DNA of 64,000 bases, from NCBI GenBank assembly GCA_004794785.1, contig SJOL01007113.1:1148639-1212638 (forward strand). Reading direction: 5' to 3'. The notes below the pieces were generated by a model. It did no database searches, was not told the origin of the DNA, and was given only the letters and a program-made list of their open reading frames with translations. This document shows positions 1-12,200 of the stretch, in pieces (the first letter of the stretch is position 1; every line of letters begins with the position of its first letter). Both the position numbers and the translations under genes were made by a program. Source of the DNA: Opisthorchis felineus. Lineage: Eukaryota; Platyhelminthes; Trematoda; Opisthorchiida; Opisthorchiidae.

Positions 1-128
1 CCCCCCGGAATTTGGCGACTACAAGCAGGCTGGAAAATGGTTCATAGATATACATAAGACACGGACGATAAAAATTAATGCAAATGCCTCCAAGTTTGTA
101 GTTTCGACTCCAAAATACAACTACTCAC

Positions 129-255
129 TCGGTTATCTAAATCCGTACCGGAAATATTCAGTTGCCAGAGACCTTTCCAGCGGTCAAGCCTCATTAACGC
201 AGGCTTAGATATCCTTGGACAGCAAGCAACACTGAAGTAGGCCAATTGTGGAAGT
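129..255 (-). CDS. FBXL13: FBXL13 exon 16 (last in window)
   Basis: 127 nt, acceptor CGTTTTTCTCAG, donor GTGAGT. LPQLAYFSVACCPRISKPAL then GLWQLNISGTDLDNR. The remaining LRRs (roughly 150 residues by comparison with the family) must lie left of position 1. Confidence 0.9.
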
Positions 256-3200
256 CTGAGAAAAACGGATATGAATCGATTATTACCCATCCTCGTCGAA
301 ACATTCAAATAGGACAGTATCTACATGTGGCTAATTCAGACAAACTTCATTATTTTACTTTACTAAAGCTCGCATGATTACCAAGAAGAGTTATCCAGCG
401 CCTTGAGTTTATGTGAATTCCATGTTTTCTCGAACCTAGCTAAGCAGTGTCCGACCTAATTGACCACGCTATCACAATGGAAGGTATTTACACACTTGAT
501 CCAACATCCGGATATGCTTGTCAGCAAAAATCTGTTTACGCTATAGCAAATGGTTCTGAAGGTTGCGCAACGATATAAATATGAAGGTATAATTAACCCG
601 TCCCAAACTTATGATGCATGGCTGTCTTGGAGTGTCTTCATTAGGACGTTTCCCCTTCGTTCATTTTACGGCATGGCCGCCTCCAAATAGATGGGAACGA
701 GTGAATGAGATAAAAGCTCTGATCACCTCAACCGATAAAACGAGGGCTGGTACGGTGAAAGTTCACCCAAGCCTAGATAGACACTGACTCGTGCAAAAAA
801 ATCATTGAGACAAGATCTCAAGTGTTTAACCCCGAACTTACTGCTGAAGGTGAGTGGGGAGTCCGTATACTACGCAGCAGATACGATGCTTGTGCAGAAA
901 GTGAAAAGTAGGCTGTAGGTGTGTTTTCCTTGCCAAACTAAGTACCTGACGACTGTTAACAGGCATCCTTTGGCCCTTAAGTTAGGCTGTATTATATCTG
1001 TGCCATGGCCATTCCTGCAGGTTGATTATCAGTAGTATAGCAATATACATATAAACCACAAGCGCGCAACATAAGACAAATCTAATCAGACACTGAAAAT
1101 GTTCTCACTCACCTTTTATCCAAGCAGATAATGGATCGATCCGTTAGGTTCCCACAGCCAGCCAGGTACAGCTCTCGTAGTTTCGATGCATAGGCACTCT
1201 GGGCGATACACTTCACCCCCACGTCTGTCAATTTCGTGCAGCGGGAAAGGTTGATCACGACTAAGCTTGGAAACACCATCAGGTCCCGGAGAATTGAATC
1301 TGTAAGCTTAACAAAGGAGAAAGCCGCCCAAATCTTTTGGACTTAGTAGTTCTAAGCAACCGAGTATTCAGATGTTTACTCCAAACAACTATATCAGTGG
1401 AGTATATCAGCAAGCACAGTAAGCAACGTGGAGGACAGCGGCATGTCGTTATTTAGTTCTGGCGCTCCCTTAATGCACATAACCCCAGCTGAACGGAACA
1501 TACGGAAGACAGGTTGATGAATGAAACACGTGGACCCTGGGGTAAGGGTTGCAGAAATCAAGCCAAAAATGTCAACAGGTGGGGAACAGAATAAGCAAAA
1601 CGCGCGTCTGGTAAGCGGAAAACCGTAGCTTGCGTTGCTCTCGTGCTTGCTGGTTCCTTCTGACAATCCGAAAATCCGCTTTGGGTATCTAAGCTACATA
1701 AACCTCGAGCCCATGTCATACAACGGTCTCACTAACTGCATTAGCAGATATCGATTGTTGATCAACTGGGTAGGCATGTGGCGGATAGCTGTAAATTTCT
1801 AGTGCCCAAACGTAACCGAAGACAAGTCCCCTGTGGCATCCAATTGGTAAGCACTTGTGAGTTAACAGAACGGTAGGGGTTCGGGTACACCCCGGAGCGT
1901 TTTATTTTGCTCACGCTATATGTATCTACAGTTCGCCCCTCGAGATCAACAGAGGTTTCGTCTAGCTTCTGTCAGCAGATTGGATTCCAAGTTATCCGGA
2001 ATAAACCACAAGTTCGCGGGAGCATTTTTCAGGCTAACATCAGTGCAACGGATGACACATTCGAGAGTGGCTTCCGATCTGGCGAGCTGTTAGGCACAAA
2101 ACATGCAACTCTACAGTGACTCTCATGGGAAGCTCCGCATCGCATTACCCTATCACCATTCTCACCATCGTCATCATCATCATCATCATCATCATTTTTC
2201 GGCTGTAAAAACTGCTTACTTGCTTTACACTCGTTACAGCTGCCACAGTTCCGTTCACTCATGATTTGGGGAGGTAGGGGAGTAGGCAGGTACGAACTGG
2301 GGTTTTCGAAGAAGTCAGTTGACTAGCACATGGAGCACGTGACCAAGATATTTCAACTCATGGAGTGTGAATAGTTCGTTTATAGTTAGAGAGTTCTTTC
2401 TTCCGAAAACCATTTGATGTACCTCAGCTTTACTCTATGAAATGTCTCAGTGGTTAGAGCGCGTCCATGGTTTAAACCCGACCTCTGCCTCTCGATTTCC
2501 CCTGTCTAGGCTTGCGCAACCTGGCAGTATCCCAGCCACCGTGCTTCCTTTGGGTGGCATGGCAGTTAGACACCGAAAGAGTGCTACCGCTGAACGATTT
2601 TCTTATGAATTTTTTTCATAATGGTTTTACTTCATACAAACCGTAAGCATGCATCCTTGGAAGAAGTGTCCGTCACAAATGGCATGAATTTACTAACGCA
2701 CGTTCTTTACTTACCCGAAAACATAATGGTGTCTTTGGCTTTTCCCCAAAGTTTGGCAAACAGCTAGGAATGCTGTCACTTCGGCTAACGCTGTTTTACT
2801 GAGTTGGTGCCATTGGTATATCATTTATTTCATGTGGCACCGGGGAACGAGTTCATCGAAGTTAAGAGTAAGTACTCCTTAATAAATCTCAACGGTGGCG
2901 GAACTGACGCTTGTTCAAGCCGCATGCGATGCAGAAAAACTTTCGTCATTACCTCATACGAGTAGAAGATGCATTAAATTCTTAACTTTGGGGGAAGAAT
3001 GAGGAAACATGCCAACTGAATAGTTAACGACTTGGAATGAAAACAGATCATGGTTGACTGTCCAAAAGTTCAACCAAGGCGAAACATGAAGTGCATCATA
3101 TGAGATGATGGGGTTGTCACAAAGAAGCGTAGCCGATTTGCAGAACTGAGTTGGAAATCTATATCGAGGCTGTAACACTGAAGACATTATCAATCTTAAT

Positions 3201-6200
3201 CCAATGGGCCTTTTTTAATTACGCAGTTCGCTTGGAGATAAGAAAGTCCATATTTTCGAGAAAAACGGATACCCTTAAAAACCACGCTATTTCAAAAGAC
3301 ACTTAGATGACTTGTCTGAGGGGCGGACCAAAATGCTTGGGCGGGGGGGGGTCATTTGATATTCGCTTAAATAGTAGAACAGTAGACTTTCAGAAAAAGA
3401 GATTTCATGGAGATTTCATGCTGTAAGTGAAGCCAACCTATGGTGAAAAGCCGAGAAGCACTGTGCAGCTGTTTCATCCTTATTGGGAATCATCAGCAAT
3501 GCGCATCTCGCGAAAATCCGGGGAATCTCGAACCCGTGACCTCCTGGCTGGTAGTTTGGACACTTAACCCTTCGGCCATGAGCGGCTGATTAGCAGTGTG
3601 ATTAGCTCGCACGTAGACGGAATATAGTACCGCTCATCCTTCAATCACGAGATCCACATCACGCCTAGATTAGCTTCACTTACAGGATGAAATCTCCACA
3701 AAAATCCGAAATCTCCTCGCACTACCGATAGAACTTACTTCATTTTTTGGCACTTATAATAGGGATCCTAGTCAGAAATCAATACGTGCGTGCTATTGAA
3801 TCAAGCCACAAGCTACTGCTGAACGCCAGCCGGGATCACCTAAACAGATAGACGGGAATGTTTCGAGTATTCAAATGCAATTATAAAATGTAGGTTTTTC
3901 AAAATCGTCTTCCTTTCTAGTAGGTTTTATTCCTTATTTGGATAACTTAGGGTCTGGTTGGTTGTGGAAGAGTCTTGAGGGTTATCAGCTTCCATACGTT
4001 TACGTATTCAAACGCTGCAACTTACGCTTGTTTTCCCCTAGTGCTGACAGGCTACGCTCGCTTCTGGAATATGTCGGTTTATACGAAACCCCTAGTAAGC
4101 TGTGAACGGCTGTTCTGACGGCCTCTGGGTCTGGTTTCACCAGTGAGAAATACCGCATCATAATGAAAGTGAAAGTGAGTTTCAAGGTTGGCTGTTTGTA
4201 AGAGATGGTTCAGTTTGCACTGGAAAGTGGTGCTCAGACGGGTGGTCACTTACATAATGGACAAAGAGATAAATGCTGAAAATAACGAACAATACAGTTA
4301 TGCAGTCGCCCATTCCAGTGGAGATTAATATTAGTTGGTGTCTTCCAAAGCACTTCCGTGGTAACCTACTCAACAGAAAACATTTTTGGCATTTATTTCA
4401 GATGTTCTTTCTTGAGTTGGTAATTCATTTACACGAAAAATCTATTTCAACTGTGCTGATGGTGTGTTGCATCAGTAAATCTGTGCGAGAGTAAGCACCA
4501 TGTGACTGATAGGTGGGTACTTCTGGAGCATTTTCACATGATAAGAACGAAAGTGACAGATTTAGGCACCCGTTATGGACGCTTTTAAACTTGTGGAAAG
4601 GGGGATACAGCCATGAAACTAGGACTTACTTCGGAACAGTTAACCATGTAGAGTTGTCTGATCGATTCCATGGGTTGATCGTTTCGGTTCATTGATAGAG
4701 CATTGGTGGAAGGCTTGCTCCACGAAGGTTTCCGATTGTGAGTCCCGGCGGCTAACTGTTTAAAGCATTGACCCATACATCCTGTTAAACCAGAAACAAA
4801 CAATTTCTGGAGTCCTCTTCTGACGACCCAACTGAGACCTTCATCATCAACGGGATGCTTTGAGGGACTTGTCTGCTTGCTTTTCCTTTTTGTAACCCGT
4901 GCGTTCACCACAATGGTGCTGACTTCGTCGTCTGCGGTATCCCGGTTTTCGACGCTATTCTCGGATGGTTCTTGATGATCTAGGTTTAGTCCAGTGCTAG
5001 AGTTCTTCAGGCTTATTGTTTCAATTATCGGACAACATGAACCGAGTATCTGCAGAACGGCAAAGTTTAAAAGGGAGAGGAAACTGCTAGGCTTTGCAGG
5101 TCGAAAAATCTATATCCACAGAACTTAGTTCGTAATCTAGAATCAGGAAGAATAACAGTTGCTCCTTTGGTCTTTTGTTTGCTAGGGTGGCGAAATACAC
5201 TTACAGTGAACGCAATCGGCAGGCTATTATTACACACAGGTATTGTTTTATATGATCTCGATAAACAGGGGTTAGAATGGTTATGTTATTTTTTTGATGG
5301 TTTTGACGTTTTGTCCCCTCAGATTCCTGTCTCCTACATGGATGAATGGTTTCGTTGGCGTCTAATTTAAACTCGATTCTGGGCTAACTAAAATCTAATT
5401 GTGATTTCACCTATACAGGTTTGACAGCTTGCCAGCCATTGCCAGTGAAACATGAATATCCACATAGTCCCATTGGAGGCATTTGGTTCCCAGACCGTTC
5501 AAAAGCAGACTGGTTTTAAGTAAATTTTTCAAAGTATATGGGCCACCCACCCTTTCTCAGCCAGTATCACGGCCCCCCACATAGTATTCCAGCGATGGCT
5601 GTAGATTTGTTTGACAATTACACCGTTAGTATACTATCTTCCAGTCTGGTTGAGTGTCGCTTGTCACATGCACAGAGTAGCAGAAGCAGCCCCTTGCCTA
5701 ACACTGACATGGTGTAACACCGCATATGGGTATACATTCACAATTCTCCTTCTTAAAAGACGAAATTTCAGGTGATGTGCACCCAGTTATTTATTTTCAG
5801 GGGACAGACTGTAGACAAAAACAAACTGGCCAGCTCGTCAGTCAATTTGCTGTTTTCATGTTCTAGTGCACGATAGTAGTGAAATGCTTGATTGCCTGAG
5901 TTGGTCAAGCTTATTCAAGTCTCATCGTATTGTAGCGCTTGATACCACTGTGTACGAAGACGTGCTTCATTTTTGGCACCGTCTCGTTTGGGTTTCTAAT
6001 TTGGTGCCTTACAATGCCTAAAATTTTATGATTTAGGTTTATTTGAAATGTTCGTCAGGCTAGCACCGGTTAATTTTTGATTCCACTTGGCTTATCTTAC
6101 AAAACAAGACCTACCCGACACGAAGTATGGAGTTAATAAGACCGAAGAGCGTGTTAGGGTCTATAGAATACCTTAAAGTCTTCCGTGCTTACCGCAGTTG

Positions 6201-9200
6201 TGTGACAAAAATATACAGGTGTTTAATTCTGCTCTGAATATCGAGTTAGATGATGCTGACGATAGCGGTGATAGCGATGACCAGGTGCAGTTTGAGGTCT
6301 AACAGGGAGATCGGTAACACCGAAACAAGAGGAAAGATGATCCATGAATAACCAGCACGACTAGCGTTTTGAGCTTCCTCTGAATTAGGTTTAATGTACT
6401 TCAGTTCTACTCACAAGGTGGATGATACTCTAGACAGCCGACTACTGGCTTCGTCCTCCTTGTAACTTATCCGATAGAAGTATTTCACAATATCCAGTTG
6501 TCACCTGAACACTAAATTGTAAGTATGTTGCCATAAATATTAACTTGTTGCTTACAAAAGATGCAGTAGAAGTTTACTCGGATATTTTGTTTACACTATG
6601 CAGGCGAAGAGCAGTGCTGAAACACTCCTATATTTTAAAGTCTGGCCCAATTGAAAGATGGAGAAATATTTCGCAGAACGTGGGTTTGAGAAATAGTGTA
6701 AACCAAGGGTTCAGATGAATTGCAGCTGAGTCCCGCTTTCAACAACGCCGAACTCTGCAAATAAGTGTTTATGACCTATAAGTGCTATTTGGTGTGAACT
6801 TAGGAGATACGCCTAATGGAAATTCGGAGGCCACATTCGGAGGTGCACACTGTGAGCTAAATAGGTAGTGGACTGCTCATAATTTCCTTCAGTCTTATGA
6901 GCTGCGTCGAAACTATGCCATCCTAGTTACAGTTCCGAACGAAATTCTTAGCAGTCTATGTGCAGCAGATCCAGTGAAAGTTTATACATATATAAAGTTT
7001 ATAAACAAGAGATCCAGGTGAACTTCAGCTGAGTCTAAAGCCAACATCAGATGAATTTGCAAATGGGTCTCTATAATTACAGAAGCTTTTGTCGAGAATA
7101 ATGACGTTCAACAAAATTCGGTAAGTTTGTATGAAATCAATCAGAATAGTAATTAAATTGGAGTGACCAAGACAAATGCTATGGGGAAAAGATGTCTGTA
7201 GAAGTTATCCTCACCTTTAAGGCTTCACTAGAAATTTGCGGCAAGTTGTTGAGGATCCAATGGCGGACATTTGGCAAACTACTAAATATTTCCATGAGGG
7301 CATCCGACTCTAACTAAAAAACAATTACACAGAAAAAAACAGAACGTAAAGGAGATCACACAAACGTTTTATTCACATACATCATTTACATACATTACTT
7401 AATTAGTTTTTCCAACTTTTTTGCCAACTGGATAAAAAGACTGCTTCTTTGAGTTTTGTGCACCCTTTCAAAATTCCGGGCCAAGAGTTATTCTGAGGCT
7501 GATGGTACACATCAAAGTATGTGAGTAACTTATCAAATGTAACCTACCTGGATACAGCCAGACAAATCCAGGTAGATGAGTGTTCGAAATCCAGCTGTTT
7601 CTTTTAAGTAAACACGACACGCGCTCGACACTTTGACACAATTCGCCAGAATGAGATGTTCCAACACGTTGGAAGCACTAAAAGAGATTTATTGAGAGCT
7701 AACTGACAGTGAACGGAGCTGAAACATGGCCGAAAAATTGGGCTTATATACTTACGTGGATAAATATCTAACCGCACTGTCGGTGACCGGTGTCTGTGAA
7801 AGATCGAGCTTCACAATATCCCTGCATTCCCATATCAGGTGCATGACGGCTTCATCCTAGAATAATCGATAATTATTTTTACATGGAAAGAAAGTTAAGT
7901 AGAAACAAAATGGTGTCCACAGTTCCCGCAAAAAATACGGTTACATGAAAGTGGAGTGTTGCTTACCTAGGTTAGATCTTTTACGACATGATATAGCCGG
8001 AAAAATGCGTTAGAATTAATCTTAGATCTACCGCCCTGGACAGGCCGATATTTGGGATATCCATATAGCTTTCCGGAACAGTTGATCTGTTCCTACTACT
8101 TTGTTAGCCGTAAGATCTGTGTTATACGTGTCGAATAGTATTGTTACTAGTTGTACTATTGATATTATTTTTTGTTATTAGTATTCACAACCGAAGATTG
8201 CTACGGCTTTGGTTTTTTGCGCAACTGCGATCCAATACGTGGTTGCGAAAAGAAAGAGTAAGTTATTTTGCACGCAATATTTGTTGCACAAATTGAATGG
8301 AAATAATGTTTTGTGTAAAACACTTACACTGCTTTAAAACCCAGTTTAAAAAATTACAGCCTCCCTAAGGTACGTGAAAGTTTGATCTCAGTTCTACTTA
8401 AGAGATAAACGAATTTGAATGAATCCTCATTCTTCATCCAGATTTCGATAGTTTGTCGGTTACAAAATACTGCATCTTGTCGCACAGGTACCAGGTTGAT
8501 TGGTACCAGGTTGATTCTACAGAGAAAGCACTAACATGCTACGCGGTCGTGAAAATATAAATCATTCTTTAAAGCACAAAAGATGTACTTATTCACCCAA
8601 TTTATTAGCCTTTTTTTGTGGTCATCCGTTCCTCAACCAATTTCGTACAGTACTCCCTTCAAAAAAGAACGACAAAAATCCTGCCGCGAAAAATAACTTG
8701 TCATATTGAAAATAAACGTTCCGTTCAGGTCATGCTGAGTGAAGTTAATTCTCAGATGCTCTTACTCAGGGTTAACAGCCCTGTTTTCTGGATAAAGCAA
8801 AAGGCTCCCTAATGAAGAGAAGAACTTCTACAGGACCGACGTAAAGCATTCTGAATTTGTTTAGGAAAGTGAGATTTCAGGACAACCGTTGGCGAGACAA
8901 AAGTTTATCTTCAGGCAAAACCCATGCGAACTTACGAATTCGAACGAATAAAGACGTATCCCAAACAAAATCAGTGGGTATCAATCAAAATATGTTCTTA
9001 GTGTATCTGGTTGTAAAACAAAATCAAGTTTGGATAGCCTAAACATCGTATTAACCTGTCGCTCGTCCCCTGAAACACTGTGTAAGCAAACTTTTGTCGG
9101 CTACTTATGAGGCCCCTTTCACTGTGCCATGGACGAAACTCGAGGAAATATTTTGGTAGAACATCTTTTCCAAACAGACGGATTGAATCACTGCTATAGT

Positions 9201-12200
9201 CGTATAAAATCGACCGTAAGTTTCAAGTCTGTATGTGTCAAAATAGCAATTGTGTGTATCATCTAGTATCTTTGAAGGTCACAGTGCTATTTTTCCTAAT
9301 AATCAGTACTATTCTAGTGTGTTTGGCTTGGGCAGTCTGCCAAATGGGATTGTAAATTACCATTCTGCAGCCTGGGTTTGATCCCCAAACAGGGTTTTTG
9401 ATGTTAACTATCGGCTCTCATCCTTATAATCTGTACACTCAATGTTTCAGGACTAAGAACGTAAAACCCTCCATTTCAATTCGATGGCGTTAGGTTGTAT
9501 GCTCTGTTCCGCATCTAACCATAAGATATATAGTTACACATATAAAACCTCTCTACTTACCGTTAGCTGGTTGCAGCAAGAGAGATTTACATCCTGGAGA
9601 TGAACACATGTACCTAAGAAACGAAACCCCGCTTGGGTTACCAAATCACATCCGCTGAGATTAATGTACCGCAAGTAGACACGGCGCTTTTTCAGGATTT
9701 TTGCCAGAATTTTGTCGTGGATTCTGCAACCGAAACAAATAATTCTGAACTGTGCATGCAAAAGTTTCTGAAGCTGCTTACTGGGTGGTAAGCGTTTGCG
9801 AAAAATACTCTTACATATTTTAACAGCTACCAGTGGGTAGGTTTTCATAACAAAATACATCCAAACTTGGGTGGATTATTACGAATGGGGTGTAGGCATG
9901 AACCACGGCGCTGATATTAGCAAAAACATCGCAAGGCATGATTGACCAGGTATTCAAATTAAAAACGTGTTTGTTTGGCTTGCATGCTTTTGCTGGCTGT
10001 TGAGCGGTTAGTTGTCAATCTGTTTTCCGGCGAACAGGTATGCATATACCTAATCTCCTGGGATTTTTGACCCTTACATGGGCTACTATTACACCAACTT
10101 AATTAACTGGCTAGGGCGTTGTCATCATTCACCATGTGAGTGCAGGGCTCTTTAAAAGTTTTATGTACTTTGATGTGAAAACGCCACTGATGCATTTGTA
10201 GGTTGGGTTACTTCCTTCTTACACATCTTCTGGATAGAGGTACTTACCCCTTCAAAACAAACGTGCAAATCTGTTCTGAATGCATTCCTCAACCATATGG
10301 TTGGTGACTACAGTAGTGGGTTCTACAACAGTAATAGATGGAATGAGTTCTACAGTTAAGACTACCGGGGTGTCAAATTCATCCTGAACTCATTCATAAA
10401 TTACAAACATCGATGGTGAGTTGATTTTCGAAAACAATGATGCCATCAAAATATTGTGAATACTTTCCGCATAAAACAGTGACTACATTGTCACCACTGC
10501 GTTCCAAATTGGTTGGTTTTATTGAGCAGCCAACCGAAATGGTGCCAAACTGTATTCGATAATGCAGTTGAGAGCAGAGCGATAAACTTAGGTAGTCGTT
10601 TTGATACTGAACAGATAACTGACGACGTTCACGGTACGATTTTTAGCCAATTCGGAGAATTGAAAACTAACTTTCTTCTATCGTTTTTACAATTGAATGC
10701 ACTATCAACAGATGCGTCTTTCTGCTTTGTGCCCCATTACGGAGACACTGTCAAAAATGGGAAGATAACGTGAAACCCCGCTACGCTCCGCACGGAACAA
10801 AACTCTGGGATTTAAACAGTAATTTAGCGCACATACCCTTCCGCCGATCAAGTTAGCTCTCCTGAAGCAGGGATTAACGCAGTTGAGCGGATACAATTAT
10901 TTGAACCCCGAGATGGTTTTTCATGAGGCACACCGTAGACTGTGTGCAGTTGCGCGAGACCAAGTCCTGTAGAACATTGACAAATTCCATTTAGTTTTTG
11001 CACCCTTGTCTAATGTCCGGCTATCTTATCCACCTTAAACCACCACTATACACAAACATCGTGTCGACTGATTTGCTAAACAATATTAGTTTGCACTTGA
11101 GCCTCAGATTTCACTTCCAAACTAAACCAAAGTATCGAGGTCCAAGAATTTCGCAGGAAAAGTTTGTGGTTAGATAAAATTAGCCATTTGGGTTGAGGTA
11201 TCAGAATGGACTTTTAACAAACAAAAACATAGAACAGAACAAGTTTTTTTTCATGAGGTCGCTGCTATTTTGCACGGAGTTGTTCCATAGAAGCGCAGCT
11301 GCCTCCAAACCTTAATATACTCACCGAGTCCGGAGGGAGGATAGATCAAGCCGGTGATTGCTGTAGGATCTCTCTGCAATGCTCATCCAGTTGTGAGAAA
11401 CTTGTGCAGAACGACCCACGTCAAATGGATTCAAATATTCAAAAATCTGGAAAAAATTGAAGCTCTGTTTTAGAAAATGATTGATCAAGTTGGCAGCTTA
11501 ACCAAGCAACGTAAGGCTGAACCAAGGTGAAGGCTTGAACAACTTAGCTTTGACGTATGTAAGTGAAGAAGGCAATTGGGGAGACTGAGAAAAGTCTGCG
11601 TACCTGACTATTTCTGAAACAAAGCAGTAATCTGAGTTCAAAGCACGCTTCCGAGAATCTCAAAGCACATTAGGGCAATTTTGTTTCAAATCACGTACGT
11701 CACAAACCGAAATGAGTGCAGAGAAGTCTCAGATAACAGTTAACAGATTATTCATCATCGGACCTCATCACTAACCTTTACTCTCAGAAATTCAGGAAAC
11801 TTTTTCAAAGCGTCTCTGTAAGTAATTTTTGACCCAGATAAAACTCCGCTTCCTGGGCGGAAAGATAAATCGTCTTCATCCTGCAGTTCTCCATGCACTG
11901 GGAGCTGAAAAATACCAGGACGGAACGGGTTGGCTTGCCGCTTTTTTCGAAGTGTCAATTCCAACCAATCGATCAAATTCGTAACCTTTTCGGTACAAAT
12001 TTTGCGTATAAACAGTTTGAATTCTGACAATAAATTATCCTGTGGCAATATAAACAGGCAATATTTATCTAAAGGCTAACGGTTATTCACTTTTGATGTA
12101 CAGTTTGAACGTCACAATATTTGAGAATGCGAAGCCACATCATCTGGTTCAACTTTATTCCCCGGATTACATAACCTGATCAATTAGTGAATGTTGATTA

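Larger units (their letters stand above)
1307..4629. other. FBXL13 intron 14
   Basis: 3.3 kb. Holds the ATC microsatellite, a tRNA-like fragment near 2442 and the inverted-repeat hammerhead SINE at 3409-3697. Remaining sequence shows nothing assignable. Confidence 0.6.
5110..7547. other. FBXL13 intron 13
   Basis: 2.4 kb. Contains two plus-strand coding-looking segments described separately (5419-5519, 6219-6302); otherwise nothing recognised. Confidence 0.5.

Noticed and set aside
1394..1666. Minus ORF with IKGAPELNND, first considered an FBXL13 LRR exon
   Set aside because: Exons 14 and 15 already join in phase and cover that LRR; the ORF has no good donor.
1930..2115. Minus open stretch with VSLKNAPANLW, also considered an LRR exon
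   Set aside because: Only a weak donor and not needed for a continuous LRR array between exons 14 and 15.
2029..2262. Minus-strand ORF with a poly-Asp run
   Set aside because: Translation of the ATC microsatellite.
2442..2483. tRNA gene
   Set aside because: This and the other tRNA-like blocks (13967, 33710, 36955, 42790) have A and B boxes but no proper cloverleaf; read as SINE heads.
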